A stretch of 64,000 bases of DNA from Nelumbo lutea (Eukaryota > Streptophyta > Magnoliopsida > Proteales > Nelumbonaceae): the NCBI GenBank assembly GCA_022828595.1, contig JAKGHH010000008.1:26714378-26778377 (forward strand), in the 5' to 3' direction. Below, piece by piece: positions 20,629 through 32,995 of the stretch. Both the position numbers and the translations under genes were made by a program. Every line of letters starts with the position of its first letter. Position 1 is the first letter of the stretch. The notes beneath the pieces are model-generated. The model made no database searches, had not been told where the DNA came from, and saw only the letters and a list, made by a program, of their open reading frames with translations.

Positions 20629-20830
20629 GACCTTGGGTCAGCTCTTAACATGTTTAGATCTGAAAACATTATTTTAAACTTGATCTGAATCTAGTTTTTA
20701 GATCTGAAAACTGTAGACCTTGGGCCAACTCTTAACATGTTTAGATCTGAAAACATTATTTTAAACTTGATCTGAATCTAGTTTTTAGATCTGAAAACCG
20801 TAGACCTTGGGCCAGCTCTTTAACATATTC
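20629..20830. repeat. 87-bp tandem repeat (2.3 copies)
   Basis: The unit beginning GACCTTGGGTCAGCTCTTAAC starts at 20629, 20716 and 20803 (partial). Copies differ at only a few bases. Confidence 0.95.
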
Positions 20831-22325
20831 AGACGTGTTTCAGAGTTGGTGCATAGTCTAAGCTGCCCTTACAATATTTTGAAAATGACGTGCACTACCC
20901 CTGATAACCCCAAACCCTGAAAACATAGTCATTTTAGTATTTTCTGAGAGGAAGCGCCACTGGTGAAATCGAAGCTCCAGGAAGAACACTGCCGGTGAAT
21001 CCAAGTTCCAAGAAGAATGACGCTCATGAATCTGTCCTCTAGGCAGTCATTCTTCTTCTTCTTCTTTTTTTTTTGGAAGATGAACTGTTGTTTATTTGCT
21101 TTGGTGATTTTCGGAAGATCGCTTTATTGAATGAAGGATTATTGAGGTTTTTTTCCTCTTTGATTTGAGTGTTGGGGGAGTCATATGGTTTATGTTGTTT
21201 CTTTAGAGACCTCTGATAACCCTTGCCTGTGGTGACGTTTGTCAGGCCAAGGTGGTAGCGCAGCTCATCCTCTGGAGCTGCATAGAGTATCTTCTGCCCT
21301 AAATGTGTTTGACAATAGGCGGAAGAGAAGAGTACAAAAGATGTGTTGCAGCTCATCCTCTGAACCCCCAGTTCCTCCACTGATAGATGTGTTACAGCCT
21401 CCAACAAGTCATGGATTTCCAGTGTTTCAAGTTCAATAAGTTTTGGCAGCACTGTCAAGCTATTGCTTATCTGATGGCCAGAGGACTTACCTTGGTTAAT
21501 CATTTACGCCTTGGGTAGAGTGGAATAAAATGGCAGTAATTGGTATTTGGTAGAGTGGAAGGACTGATGTCCATGTCCATCAAATAGTTCCAAGGCCTCT
21601 CGTATTCTCTTGTTTATCGGTATTGCCTTTTCACCTCCTTGGGTATCAGAAGAAGCTCGTTTGATTGCAGCTATTAGCATCAGCTTTTGAGTGCAGCTCT
21701 AATTTCCCTCGATCACAGTGGCATGTGTCAAACGCAAACCTTGCTCAACCCTCAATTACATTCTTTTTTTGTTGGTCCTCACTGCCTTTACCAGAAGTCC
21801 CAAGGATCAGTTATGAATCTTCTCCCTCTCCCTCTTATTTTAGGTTTTGTATCAAAGAGTTCGACTAGTTCTGTTTTTTTAATTTTTGATTTTTATTATT
21901 TTTTTATAATGCCTTGGTACCATGATCAGGTTGAGTATGACTTGAACAATACAAGTTTTTGGTGGATAGAAAAGGATGGACCCTAATTTAGAACATAGAA
22001 AAATTAAAAGCCAAAACAGTGTACCCTTGCGACTAAAACTCGTGAGGGAGAAATTTGTGCGGCTGAAACTCGTGAGGAGATGACCCTTGCTACTGTAATT
22101 CAGAGCTTGCGATTAAAACTCGTGAGGGAGATGTCCCCTAATATTGTAATTGGGAGTTTGAAAAATCCCTTGATTGCAAGGGAGAAATAAGGTGAAAAAG
22201 TGTATAAAACACAAAAATATGATTAAAATTGTTTGAATAGTTATTACAAGTATAGTATGGGGATTATAAAATTGCAATGGTCAAAATATTAAATTATACT
22301 TAATTTATAGGCCAAACCATGCCAC
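20831..22325. other. Non-coding segment
   Basis: No supported gene. Open frames here (for example 21039-21503 minus) show no family resemblance. 22024-22140 contains three copies of an AAACTCGTGAGGGAGA-type motif. Confidence 0.4.
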
Positions 22326-22382
22326 CTCTCTCTCTCTCCATATATATATATATATATATATATATAGATATAGATATATATA
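22326..22382. repeat. CT and TA microsatellites
   Basis: A short CT run is followed by about 24 bases of alternating TA and interrupted GATATA units. Confidence 0.9.
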
Positions 22383-22859
22383 TTAAATTATACTTAATTT
22401 ATGGTTTTTAATTCAGTTTTTATTTTTTATATAAAAATATTAAAAATTATGATTGGAGGTCAAAATAGGGGTTTTCTCATGAAAATAGCGGGACAAGGCA
22501 TCTATTGAGACACATAGATCTTGAAAAGTTGTCTAAAATCAAAAAAAAAAAAAAAAAAATCACCTCAATCAAACATTGAAGTGCAAAATTATGACCTCCC
22601 AAAATTTATATATAATATGCAACCTGCAATCAATCACCAAGTTGATTGGGTCAATGGTCCAATCATCCATGTTGAACAATTTTGACCAAATCAACAGATT
22701 TGAAGTTATTTTCAGGTTCTATTCAAATCACGTGACGGTTCAAGTGATTCAACCAAAGCACAGAATAAAACCATTCAATAGTCATTGCTACTCATCCATG
22801 GTCAATATAAAATTATCCGTTCCCATTTAGATTGAGAGTGATTTAAATGGTAATCAAGG

Positions 22860-22867
22860 TTGATGGG
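22860..22867 (+). repeat. 8-bp target-site duplication TTGATGGG, left
   Basis: Exact copy of 23357-23364. Eight bases is the hallmark of hAT transposition. Confidence 0.9.
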
Positions 22868-23356
22868 TAGGGATGGCAATTTTCCCCATTTCCTCGATCA
22901 CTGTGGGGATCCACCCCGAATGGGGCAAGGATGGGTATAATATTCCCCCCGTGGGGATGGAGAAATTTTCATCCCCGTTGTCGGGGACGGGGAGAACACT
23001 CTCCGCCCTGTGGGGCCCGATCCCCGCTTCGTGGGATCCCCACTAATATATGTATATATGTATGCATACGCTATATATGTAAATATGTAAACATACATCT
23101 ATATATTAATATTTTAAAAATATGATTGTATATTTTCTAATACAATTGTAAATGTTAATTATTTTATTTTTACTTTTTTAAATAAAATAAAAAACAAAAA
23201 CAAAATGATTAACATTATAAAGAAACACGGGAAATGGGGATTGCTACAGGGATAAGAATCCCCGTGAGGACGGGGATGGGGATTTTCGCAGGGACGAGGA
23301 TGGGGAGAGGCTCCCCGTCCCCGTCCCCGCCCTGCCCCGCCCCGTTGCCATTCCTA
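22868..23356. mobile_element. hAT-type MITE with GGGGACGGGG-rich ends
   Basis: 489-bp non-autonomous element. The left end TAGGGATGGCAA and right end TTGCCATTCCTA are near-perfect inverted repeats, and TTGATGGG is duplicated on both sides. Both subterminal regions are packed with GGGGATGGGGA / CCCCGTCCCCG motifs, while the centre is AT-rich (23050-23225). It has no transposase frame, so it depends on a hAT transposase elsewhere. The subterminal G/C repeats are the likely binding sites, by analogy with known hAT elements. Confidence 0.9.
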
Positions 23357-23364
23357 TTGATGGG
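23357..23364 (+). repeat. 8-bp target-site duplication TTGATGGG, right
   Basis: Matches 22860-22867 exactly. Confidence 0.9.
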
Positions 23365-23576
23365 TTAGATCCACCCAATTGCCACCTCTCTACTCACCTG
23401 CAACAGTCCGAAAAAATAAATAAATACAATCTGGTGAATGGAAATAATCCTTGAAGTCTCTTGCAGCCGTGAATTAGGAATATCTCCCCTAAAAAATAAA
23501 TAAATACAAAAATGTTTTTTTCAATAGGATATGCAGCGGTGGTTACCGGGTTACGTGAGGACCAAATTAGTTTATC

Positions 23577-24890
23577 CCAATTGCCAATTTGTTAGTTTTT
23601 TTTTTCTTTTTTTTTTTTTTTTTGGGTATGTGGTACCATTGCACCATTAATTAATAACACCCCACCAAATGGTGGTTGCGAGACAGTCCCTCATAGAGTC
23701 ATAGTCTACTAGTAATTCTCTCTTATAAATTGCATCATCCTCCTCGTGAATCTGACGTTAATTCATGGTTAGGATTCATCCCCTGTAAGGTGGGGCTACA
23801 AAATTCTAATCAGAACTGATCAATGATTTTCCTTAATTTATTTTTTCTATATGGTGATTAAGACAAAAAATGAAAAATAATCAGGTCAATGATCTATTCG
23901 GCTTGGCCAAATATCACCCTTAATTTTAGGGCAGCTAATCATAATCTTTTCTTTATTATCAAATTGACAATATTTTAATAATCAAGATCCTGTCAATATT
24001 TTAATAATCAAGATCCAATGTCAATTTGATGGCTTTTAATAATCTTTTCTTTATCATCAAATTGACAAAGAATGACTAAAGACCGCCGCCTTAGATCCCG
24101 CGGTCTTAAGGCCTAAGCCGGCAACCACTGGCTTAGATCAATTTTCTTGTAGTGGCTTCGGATTGGTTATCTTATAGAGATGGAAATTTTGCGGCAATTT
24201 TCAAATATCTAACCCATCCCAATCCTAATAAAACTTATTTATCAAAATCCTATAGGGTTTGGGATTTTAGATAAAAACCTTATAGAGTTTGGGATGGGTT
24301 TGGGTTTTGACTTTTGGGTATCTGATACTTGATACCCGGGATGCATAAATATGAACCTATTATATTATATATCATGTACAAATTTATAAATTTTAAGTAC
24401 AAAGATAATTATTCTATTATTAATATTTTATTGTATAAATTTCTTGAGATTAAAATCACCATTTGAAATTTGAATTTGATAGGTTGTGTATTTCATTTAC
24501 TTATAAAATACTAATTTTAAATATTATTTCTTTTAATTTTTAGTTAAAATTGTTATATATATATTGTTTTGATGAACATAAAAGTTAATAAAATCTATTT
24601 TATTTCATTAAAATAGTAATTGATTTAGCGCTATCATTAATTGATCCTGGTTCAAGTAACATTATAAGCATTACGAAATGCGTTCAAGGTCTCAGCCACT
24701 CCATCTTATATTTGTAAAACTCCTTAACCCGTCTCCTGTCATCGTCCCTGTTCCCAAAGGTGGGACAAGGTTACTTCCATCTTTGTTCTCATGGGATTCT
24801 CACTCCATGTGGTTTTTTATGTTATTAATCATTTTATTTTTTATTTTGTTTAAAAATTAAAAATAAAATAGTTGAAATTTATAATTTTAT
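23577..24890. repeat. Duplicated block B (partner of 13126-14260)
   Basis: Colinear with the copy A flank from CAATTGCCAATTTGTTAG to AAATAGTTGAAATTTATA. Here it lies about 5.6 kb beyond the point where copy A is cut inside the kinase gene, which gives the size of the deletion in copy A. It contains a local repeat of AATATTTTAATAATCAAGATCC near 23970 and 23996. Confidence 0.85.
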
Positions 24891-27779
24891 TAAAGAGAAA
24901 AATGGGGATATACAAAAAAGAGAAAAATGTGCACTTTAGACAAAAAAAAAGGGTCCAGCTTCCAAAAGAGAAATTATCTGGATACCATGAAATTGCTTGT
25001 GTACACCTAACGAAGAACACAGGTTTCCTTTTAACATAGTCATACCAGAATATTTCTCTCAGAGATGCCCTGATTTATTTCCTTGCAAATGACTCAAATG
25101 ATAGCAGCCCAGTTAATGTTCCATGATCTTCCTCTAATGTTTAACCCCATAACACCCAACCTTAAAGTAGCTGTAGCAGAGCTTCAGGGAGACACAACTG
25201 TGCATCAAAGCATGAGAGTTCCACAGAGGCACAGACCATAGCTGATTTGGGAATTTGCAGTCCACCTGAATTGCAAGGGACATTAAATCTGTACCTGGTA
25301 ACATTCAGGACAGATATAAAATATTTTTGTTGGGTATTTCAAGTATTAAATGTTAATGGGTACAAGTCCTTACCTACCTTCTCGCTTAGCTGCACCCAAA
25401 CCAGGTAAGTGATGCCCGGTAACAAAAGGCCTTCATGAACTGTACAAGCACCATTCATTGTTCTTGATGATTTTCCTTCTGCTTCTGAGTCAAAATTGCA
25501 GTTCCTTCAGAACTGAGTTTAAACCATCATCTGTGATGTGGCTCCGACTGAAAACCCACATAGTCTGAAATAACCCCTTGGCACTTGGCACCAGAAACTC
25601 CGAAGCCCTGAACCTTGCTCTGTTCACAACCACCATATGAGAATGAACTGTTCAGGAAACATCCAGCATTCCTTTCCAACTGGATCTTCCACAGAAAATT
25701 AGGCACAATGGATTGAAAGAGATTTTCAGACCCATAATCAAAGTAATTATAGAGTTATAACACATCATCAACTGAAGTTTCATTGGGACCTACTATCACT
25801 GCAATCTGCAAACAACTTTTGACCATGGCCCAAATATCTTTAATAACATCACGGTACAGAATGGTTTTATAGGAAGCTTTTATGACCAATAAACTACATA
25901 TACATAAAAAAAAATCCTAACCTTGTTGAGGCACCAAAGCTTCTATAGCAGCTTCTACATTGCTGACTTGTTGCTCCACTGGTGCTATCTTGGCAGACTG
26001 ATCCTATGGTGACTCTGCCAGGAGTGGTGAGGCCAAACTAACCTGTCTTGAGATAACAATAATAATCCTAAATGTATCTCATTTTATCATTTTAATGACA
26101 GCATGAGATAACTTAAACTTAATCTATCTAATGGCCATTACCCAATTATGGTCCCACCAATCCGAGGTTTTGAAATAACACGTCTCACTAAGCTCCAATT
26201 CCCCAATTAAATTCCTGAAATAACGCTTTTCAACCTTCACAAATGCTTTTCCACGTCCAAGAAGAACCTAGTTTCATTCTTTCCATCCTCTAAAAGGTCT
26301 TCTCCCTATAAATCTTGTATTGAAAAATTATGCTAACAGAAGGATCAGCTTGGAACAAACATGCCAAACTATGCTATATAGACTGTTAAGTTAGACATGA
26401 CCTTTTGTAATGGAATAAGGAAGATAAGAAAAAGTCCCACACTGTGGAATGGAAAACAATTTGTCATCCTAAGAATTACGGGGAGTTGGGATTAAAGTAA
26501 CTAAAGCTGCATTGGCATTCTTTCGAAGAATTAATTCTGATGAATTTGGTGATTCTAAGAATGATTTGAGTTTGGATGTATGAAATTTGCTGGAACAAAT
26601 TTTTTTCGGGGCTCAAAACTCATTCTAAGAATTGATTCTTTGGAGCTAAAAACTTTAACTTCAAAAAAGAATCAATTTTTTGCCCAAAATATTTTCTTCA
26701 AAGAGTGATTCTTTGGATCAGAACTTTAACCAGACATATTGGCACATATATGAATGTTGAGATACTGGGTGTATTTGATAAAAGATATAAGAAGGTTTGC
26801 ATGACCTTACAAATTAAAATGAAAAATATTGCATCTGGATGGCAGGTTCTGAAGATGGTGCTTCATGAGGACTTATAAATATATGCTCATAATAGCAGGT
26901 CCTGTAGCACATATCCAGGCCAGTCCCATAATATAAATATATAATACCTTCCTAGAGTATAGAGTCAAAGCCATTAATGAACAACTAGCACAATTAATTC
27001 CTCAGAAGAGTTGGAAAAATAGATAACCATGGACAAAGGCACATGTACCAATGCCTCGCATTTGCCAAATGTGTGAAAGTATACCATGTTTAAAAACTCA
27101 AATGCATGAAAGAAAATTCCTTCTGACTTGAATGTTCATTTTGTATCAATGCCTTTAAGTTATGATGAAACTGCATGGTTAGCCGTGGCCATGATAGGAC
27201 AAATCCAGAAAAACAGTTAACTAATTCAACACACAGTACACCTGGAATATGATTGTTATACAGAGGGAGTTCTTTGTTTAAATAAAAAAAAAAAAATAGT
27301 TCAATATTTATAATGGAACATGTACTTATAAACACATCAAGTGATATTAAAACATGGAGCCTTCTTGTCTTATCCAGATGATAAGACCTGATTTATTACC
27401 CCAACTATTGATAAAAACTAAAAGAAAATTGAACTTTAGTGTATTTTTGTCCATGTTCTAAATCTTTAAACAAGCCAAGTGAGCTATACTCTGGATTTCT
27501 GAATCTTCACTAGCTATTCTTCAGATACATTTGCACGCATTACGCCACATGAACAAGATTAGAACAATGGAACTCTCCACTAAACCTCATTGTAATGATC
27601 CAAGCCTAATAACAAGTTATTTTCTCAGCTACATTAGTCCTGTTTCACCTCCTATAAAATTAGTAGTACTTAAAGGAGTTTGCAAGAGTCAATATATTGC
27701 TTTTTTTCTTCTATTGGATGGTCATAGAAATATTAACATAGTGCACTAAGGTCATTAGCCAATTAAGGCACTAGCTATA
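24891..27779. other. Non-coding intergenic segment
   Basis: No open frame of note. Base composition between 25000 and 26060 is less AT-rich than its surroundings and several splice-like sites are present. One exon-like piece is discussed under findings (25921-26007, minus). It could be a long 3' transcribed region or a decayed gene. Confidence 0.3.
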
Positions 27780-27888
27780 TGGACCTAATGATTTTGTTTG
27801 TTTTGGACAAAGTGGCTGATCAGAGACTTGAACCCACATTCTCAGGTTTTCATCCTGAGATTTTACAATTGCACCAAGCAATGACCCC
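27780..27888 (-). mobile_element. tRNA-derived SINE (5' part)
   Basis: On the minus strand from 27888: GGGGTCATTGCTTGGTGCAA resembles a Pol III A box, then paired CTCAGGATG and CATCCTGAG-like arms, then the B box GGGTTCAAGTCTC. This is the standard head of plant tRNA-derived SINEs. The 3' end and target-site duplication were not resolved. Confidence 0.6.
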
Positions 27889-28420
27889 TTAAATTAGTAG
27901 CAATGTCCAAACTCTATAATGTACAAAAAGTTATAGTTATTAGTATTAGATATTCAAATAATGGTACAATTCTTATAGCAGTAAAATTATAAGAGTTCAA
28001 AACAGCCACAGGGACCCCCTTATCAATGACGCAAAGACTTTTGAAAAGGTTAATATAAGAGGACACATGAAGTAGTCATGAGATTCCTTTTTGATAATAA
28101 ACAAAATAAATTTGATTGAAAGCAGAAAAGAAGTATGACACATAGAGTCAGACGCAAGAGTATCGAGGTAACAGAACACAGAATAATAACTCAACTATAT
28201 ATCATCATTTACAAATATCAAGAATAGACCAAAAATATTTTCCAAAATCAGAACTCTCAACACCTTCAAACTCAGAAGAGAAAGCACCCAATACATAATC
28301 AGGCTTCCTATATCAGAACATAACTTCTTGCAATCTCATTTCTTTCCATTATTACTAAGGTAGTTATGAGATACAGAAATACTAGTAAATATGGTGAACA
28401 TGCAAGGGGAAGAACGATTA

Positions 28421-28527
28421 TGCTGCATTTGGCATTCCTTATTTTAAGGACTAATCTCCTTTTTGAAGTTAAAAACTCAGTGTGCATAGGGGCATTTTAA
28501 CAGCAAAAAGGAATGCCAAATGCAGCC
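28421..28527. mobile_element. Tourist-like (PIF/Harbinger) MITE, 107 bp
   Basis: Ends (T/G)GCTGCATTTGGCATTCCTT and AAGGAATGCCAAATGCAGCC are inverted repeats of about 19 bp, flanked by TTA on both sides (28418-28420 and 28528-28530). The TTA duplication and G-rich TTTGG end fit the Tourist group. Confidence 0.8.
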
Positions 28528-28530
28528 TTA

Positions 28531-30002
28531 ATAGTCAAGCACAGGGACTTTATTAAAACAAAAATTCATTATTTTGACAATTTCAAATGATTATAACCAT
28601 ATTATCATTTCTTTAACTAGTAATTAATAAATATTTTGTTTTCTTTTATTTTATTGTATTTTTTATATTCCTCTCTTATTTGATCTTCATATAAAAAGAA
28701 AAAAATAATAATTGACGGTTAGCATCATCCAGCTTAGTCCATTAGTCCATTTAAGGGTCTCAAGAAAAGGGTGGAGAAAAGAAACCAATATTGTGAAGTT
28801 AATAATATTGGTTAATCATTTTTTATTCTATACAGAATAATATTTACACAGAAAGAATTGAAGTATACCAATCTCCAAAAACTGAAAAGACCACATATGG
28901 ACCTGATACAGGGGAAAGTAAAATAGGAAGGCCTTCTTTTAACCTGTCAAAACTTACGCACAAAAAAGTAAAAACAACTCGGTCTATTTTTGTAGAATTT
29001 ATCCTTAAACTTCTAAAAATTACCCAATGCTGGTCCCAACTACTTGGGGTCTTGGAACCTATAAAACATGGAGAAGAATGACTCTGCTACTGCTCAAACT
29101 AAAAATCTCAAGGACACCCATTGGTGTTGCCTTGAACTCAATCAAGCCCCCTTAAATTCATTAAACAAACTCAGTAGTAAAACTAAAGCCTGAAATTCTG
29201 TAAGAAATGTAAATTTATCAGATGAGAAATTTCCAATTATATACTTGCAGTTGTTCTACTAAATCATGATCCTAACAATAAACAACCATTATAATACATA
29301 TTAAAGATGAATTATCAGGACATTTAGAAAGAAAATGAAGATTTACATTTACAAAGTAAACCTCAAAATGTACCCTCTTTAATTATTTCTGAACTTTGAG
29401 ATAATGATGATGGATTGTTTGTTGATAGTAAGAACTAAAACTATCATTTCTGCTTGACAACATGGCAACTAAATGAAGTATATAATAATAAAGAAACAAA
29501 GTAAAGAATTGAAAGAAAGAAAAGTATGACAATTAATTCATCTTAATAAATATTTGAATACATGGAAAGAAAACCTGAGACTATAAAATATTTGGGAATG
29601 AGGAAAGGAAGAAAATAATTTAGCGAATATTAAGTAAAAGTAGTACACTTATCATTCTAAATAGGCTTCCGGTTATGCATAAGCAAAGTAACAATTCAAA
29701 TTCACCTTCTTTCTTTTTTTATTTAACACCAATAATAACATGGATAGCCTTTTGTTTCAGGGTACAATGATGAGATGGTTCTCTCAGAATTTAATTTATT
29801 GAACAAAGAGTATAATTTTGTATTGATGTATAAAATAGACTTTTGTACAATTGCACTTCACAAAAAAATATGGTGCCAAATGAAGAACAAAAAAGAATAA
29901 CATGTATCTAAACCCAAAAAATAAACCATGAGTTCAGCCTCTTAATCCAGGAGAAACCAAAAAAAAAACTATCTCCTGCACAAACTGAGCCTCCTATAAT
30001 GC
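28531..30002. other. 3' flank of the kinase gene; non-coding
   Basis: AT-rich, with no supported frame. 29025-29050 holds CCCAATGCTGGTCCCAACTACTTGGGGTCTTGG, a motif family common in plant repeats, without clear element ends. Confidence 0.4.
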
Positions 30003-30929
30003 TTAAATACCATCTCCTGCAATGAATGGGTGATTCAAGAGCATCTTCGCTGTCCATCTCAACTCAGCATTCTTCATGAAACACATATTCTGAAAATCCT
30101 TGCCCTCGTCTGACATCTCACTGGGTACCTCTGGCAAGGAAAAACCAGAGCTTATCTGAAACAGAAAACAATTAACATCCGAACGGACTTTGCAACTCAA
30201 TGCCGGCTTCCCAGTTATCATCTCTGCCACAGTGCAACCTAGAGCCCATATATCAGCGGGGGCCTCCTGTATGCCATCTCTAACAACTTCCGGTGACAAG
30301 TACAGAGGAGTGCCTCTCCAACCCCTCTTCAATTTCTTCTGCTGAGCCTTCTTCGCTAATCCAAAATCCGTAATCTTTACAACGTAGCAATAGCTCCTGG
30401 GCTTTCGCTTTCGGGAAGACAAAGAGAAGGCAAATGTAGAGGAAGGAACGAGAATGATATTGGCAGGCTTGATATCGCAGTGGACATAGCCGCGAGAATG
30501 AATGTAAACGAGCCCTTCAAGAATCGACTTCGTATAGCGCTTCACTTCGGATTCAGGTAACCCGTCATTCGATCTCTTTATATGTTGGGCTAGAGATCCT
30601 CCAGAACCGTACTCCAGTAGCAAGTTAAAGTAAAGCTCGTTGTTCCCAAAGGTGACTTCATCGCCAAAGCAGTGAACGATATGAGGGCATCCATCTAAGT
30701 CGGCCAGAACTTCTCTCTCCTCCTGAAGCGTATCCGATTGAAAGATCTCCGCCCACTTCACAGCCATAATCGGCGGCAAGTTGCATCGACGTGTGTTGAT
30801 TCTCTTCGTCATAGCCAGAGAAACCCTGGAAAACCCCCCTCGGCCAATCGTCTTCCCTCTCAACCATGACTCACCATTATTCTCGTAGTCTCTATTGTCC
30901 TGAGGCTTCTCTTGCTGTTTCCGCTTCAT
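30003..30929 (-). CDS. MAPKKK-like Ser/Thr protein kinase (MKKK17/18-type)
   Basis: 308-residue intronless kinase, almost entirely catalytic domain, as in the small plant MEKK-subfamily kinases MKKK13-21. Residues 26-36 form the ATP loop (I-G-R-G-G-F-S-R-V) and K58 is the ATP lysine. The catalytic loop reads H150-C151-D152-I-K-P-A-N, D188-F-G is intact, followed by G-T-P-L-Y-L-S-P-E (206-214), D226-I-W-A-L-G-C and R291. Cys for Arg in the HRD motif makes it a non-RD kinase, which is typical of this clade. A basic insertion at 162-181 lies between the catalytic loop and DFG. Family members act in ABA and stress MAPK cascades in cytosol and nucleus. The partner here is unknown. A 5' leader lies above 30929. 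Confidence 0.9.
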   Translation of the reverse strand: MKRKQQEKPQDNRDYENNGESWLRGKTIGRGGFSRVSLAMTKRINTRRCNLPPIMAVKWAEIFQSDTLQEEREVLADLDGCPHIVHCFGDEVTFGNNELYFNLLLEYGSGGSLAQHIKRSNDGLPESEVKRYTKSILEGLVYIHSRGYVHCDIKPANIILVPSSTFAFSLSSRKRKPRSYCYVVKITDFGLAKKAQQKKLKRGWRGTPLYLSPEVVRDGIQEAPADIWALGCTVAEMITGKPALSCKVRSDVNCFLFQISSGFSLPEVPSEMSDEGKDFQNMCFMKNAELRWTAKMLLNHPFIAGDGI

Positions 30930-32595
30930 CGCTTTCCAAGCTTTGTTCTACACCACCAGACAACAGAGAAATGAAAACTCACTTTAGGGTTTTGATCACT
31001 GAAAACAGAGAATCAAGAAAAGCAAAAGACATTACACTTACCAGAAGTAAGGAACGCGCAGTTCAGATCCTTGGATGATAGTGAAGTACGAACGGATAAT
31101 CAAAACCAGCGAAATACAATGAAGAAGAACCAAACAATCGAACAATTTACGTTGGTTTTTGCAGAGAAATCAAAACGAACGATCGGGAGAAGTAAAATGG
31201 ACTCAGGATCGAGCAGGATTCAAGAATCAGGGTATTTATCTGCCCCGCTCCGACTCTAACTCTCTCTCTAACTACGCTTTCTAATAACAGGCAATCGGTT
31301 CGTTGGGAATGAAAGTAGGAAACGCGCGTAGCAATCTTCGGGGGTAATATAGTCAATAGGTAATAGAAAACAACAAAAAATAAAGGGTACTTTGGAGAAT
31401 AAGAGTCCACTGATTCGTAACTTCGGACAACTCCGTATACAATTTCCAAACGATTTTCCTGTCACTCGCCGTTTCTCCGGCACTCGTAACGGCTAGTAGT
31501 GCTCGAAACGAATCTTTGTCCAATCGGCGGAAAATCTATGATGCCCAAAGATATACCGGCAGAATTTTGACCAAGACATGGAAAAGATTTGATATCTGAA
31601 AAATATATGGCCAATCAATTGGAATTATAAACGGGGTAGCAAATCAGATGTTATTTATCAAAACTCATCCGTAAATAAAATTTTTATTGGTCAAAACTTT
31701 TTCCATATCATAGGCCAATCAAAACATCCCATGAAGTTTGATGAAAGTCATTAATAGTATCTTTTTAATAATAGATTTTTATGGTTAAAATGAACATTTT
31801 CTTTTTATTCAGAAAGTAAAAGAATATGGCTAAATACATTTACCTGGTTAAGTATTTTCTAAAAAAAAATTAACTAAGTAATTTCATTTACCTCGATAAA
31901 TAACTTACCAAAAAGTGAACGGGGCTAAAAAAGTTGTGGTGCCTACACATAAATCCAGAACATACATGTATGGGGTAGAGATTCAATTAACCAAATGGAA
32001 AGCAAAAAAAATACCTATTTATAATTCACAAATAGGGAAAGCCTTTGCTTCACCATGTGATCGATCATAATAAAACTGGTCGCAAACTCCACCCCCCCAA
32101 AAAAAAATTTAAGCAACTCTAATTAAATCATTGAAGTGCAACATGAATATATGATATCTTCAAAAAGGAAAAACAAAAGAAAGGTTCAAATTAGATCAAA
32201 ACTAAGACATAGCTAGTTCGTATTAAAAATGAAATGGAATCAAGCTACTTTAATTTTACTTCATTAATTTCAAAAAAAAATCCATTAGTAAAAATTCTCC
32301 TTTTTTCTTTTGGGTAAAAGAGTTATACATTCCCTTAGTTTTTCAAAGGAATCTAAATATACCTTGTAAACTAACCCCATTGGAGTTAAATATACCCCAT
32401 CAATGAAATGTCATATGTGAATTTATTTAAAATTTTTAAAATCCTATTTTGTCCTTTAATAGATGAAACCTTGCTCTCTATTCATTTGTTCTTTACCCCA
32501 TCTATGTGAATTTATTAATTAGACAAAGCAAAGTCGATTTGATGGTAACTCTCACTTAGCACAAATTGACAACAACAAAATTATTAGTCTCTTCT
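30930..32595. other. Upstream region of the MAPKKK-like gene; non-coding
   Basis: Should contain the promoter and 5' UTR of the minus-strand kinase. No coding frame is supported. From about 31500 the DNA is AT-rich without recognisable features. Confidence 0.4.
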
Positions 32596-32598
32596 TTA

Positions 32599-32995
32599 GA
32601 CTACGTTTGGAAAGAGTGCAAATAGAGTGTAAATGCGGTTCAGTGTAAATATGCACTATGGTTTAGTTTTCTAGTGTTTGACAAAAATGCATTTATGTAT
32701 TGACAATGACAGAGAACACAATTTCCAAGACATGTGTACATAAAAAATGAGATGTAAATATACATGGATAAAAAAAAAAAAAAAGAAGTAAATTTGCATT
32801 CAAAGTGGTTTTAATGTTTAAAAAGGTATATTTTTATCCAAGGATTTGTGTTTGCATTTACTACGACTAAGAGCCATTTGGTAAGAAAGTACATTTGTCA
32901 ATACAAAACTAACCCCCAACCTTGCATTTGTATGAACCCGAATGCATTCTGCATATTTGCATTTACACTCTATTTGCATGGTCTCCAAAATAGCC
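32599..32995. mobile_element. Tourist-like MITE, 397 bp
   Basis: Flanked by TTA at 32596-32598 and 32996-32998. The ends GACTACGTTTGGAAAGAGTGCAAATAGAGTGTAAATGC and the inverted right end (GCATTTACACTCTATTTGCATGGTCTCCAAAATAGCC) pair with several mismatches. No transposase. It lies about 1.7 kb upstream of the MAPKKK-like gene. Confidence 0.7.

Noticed and set aside
21039..21503. 154-codon minus-strand open frame
   Set aside because: No recognisable domain, a low-complexity Lys/Arg tail from a CTT run, and no supporting gene structure.
25370..25420. Possible 15-nt micro-exon (TTAG / CTGCACCCAAACCAG / GTAAGT)
   Set aside because: Splice-like signals alone are too weak without flanking exons.
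26500..26745. Possible Tourist-like element starting near TAAAGCTGCATTGGCATTC
   Set aside because: A matching inverted right end with TTA/TAA flank was not found.
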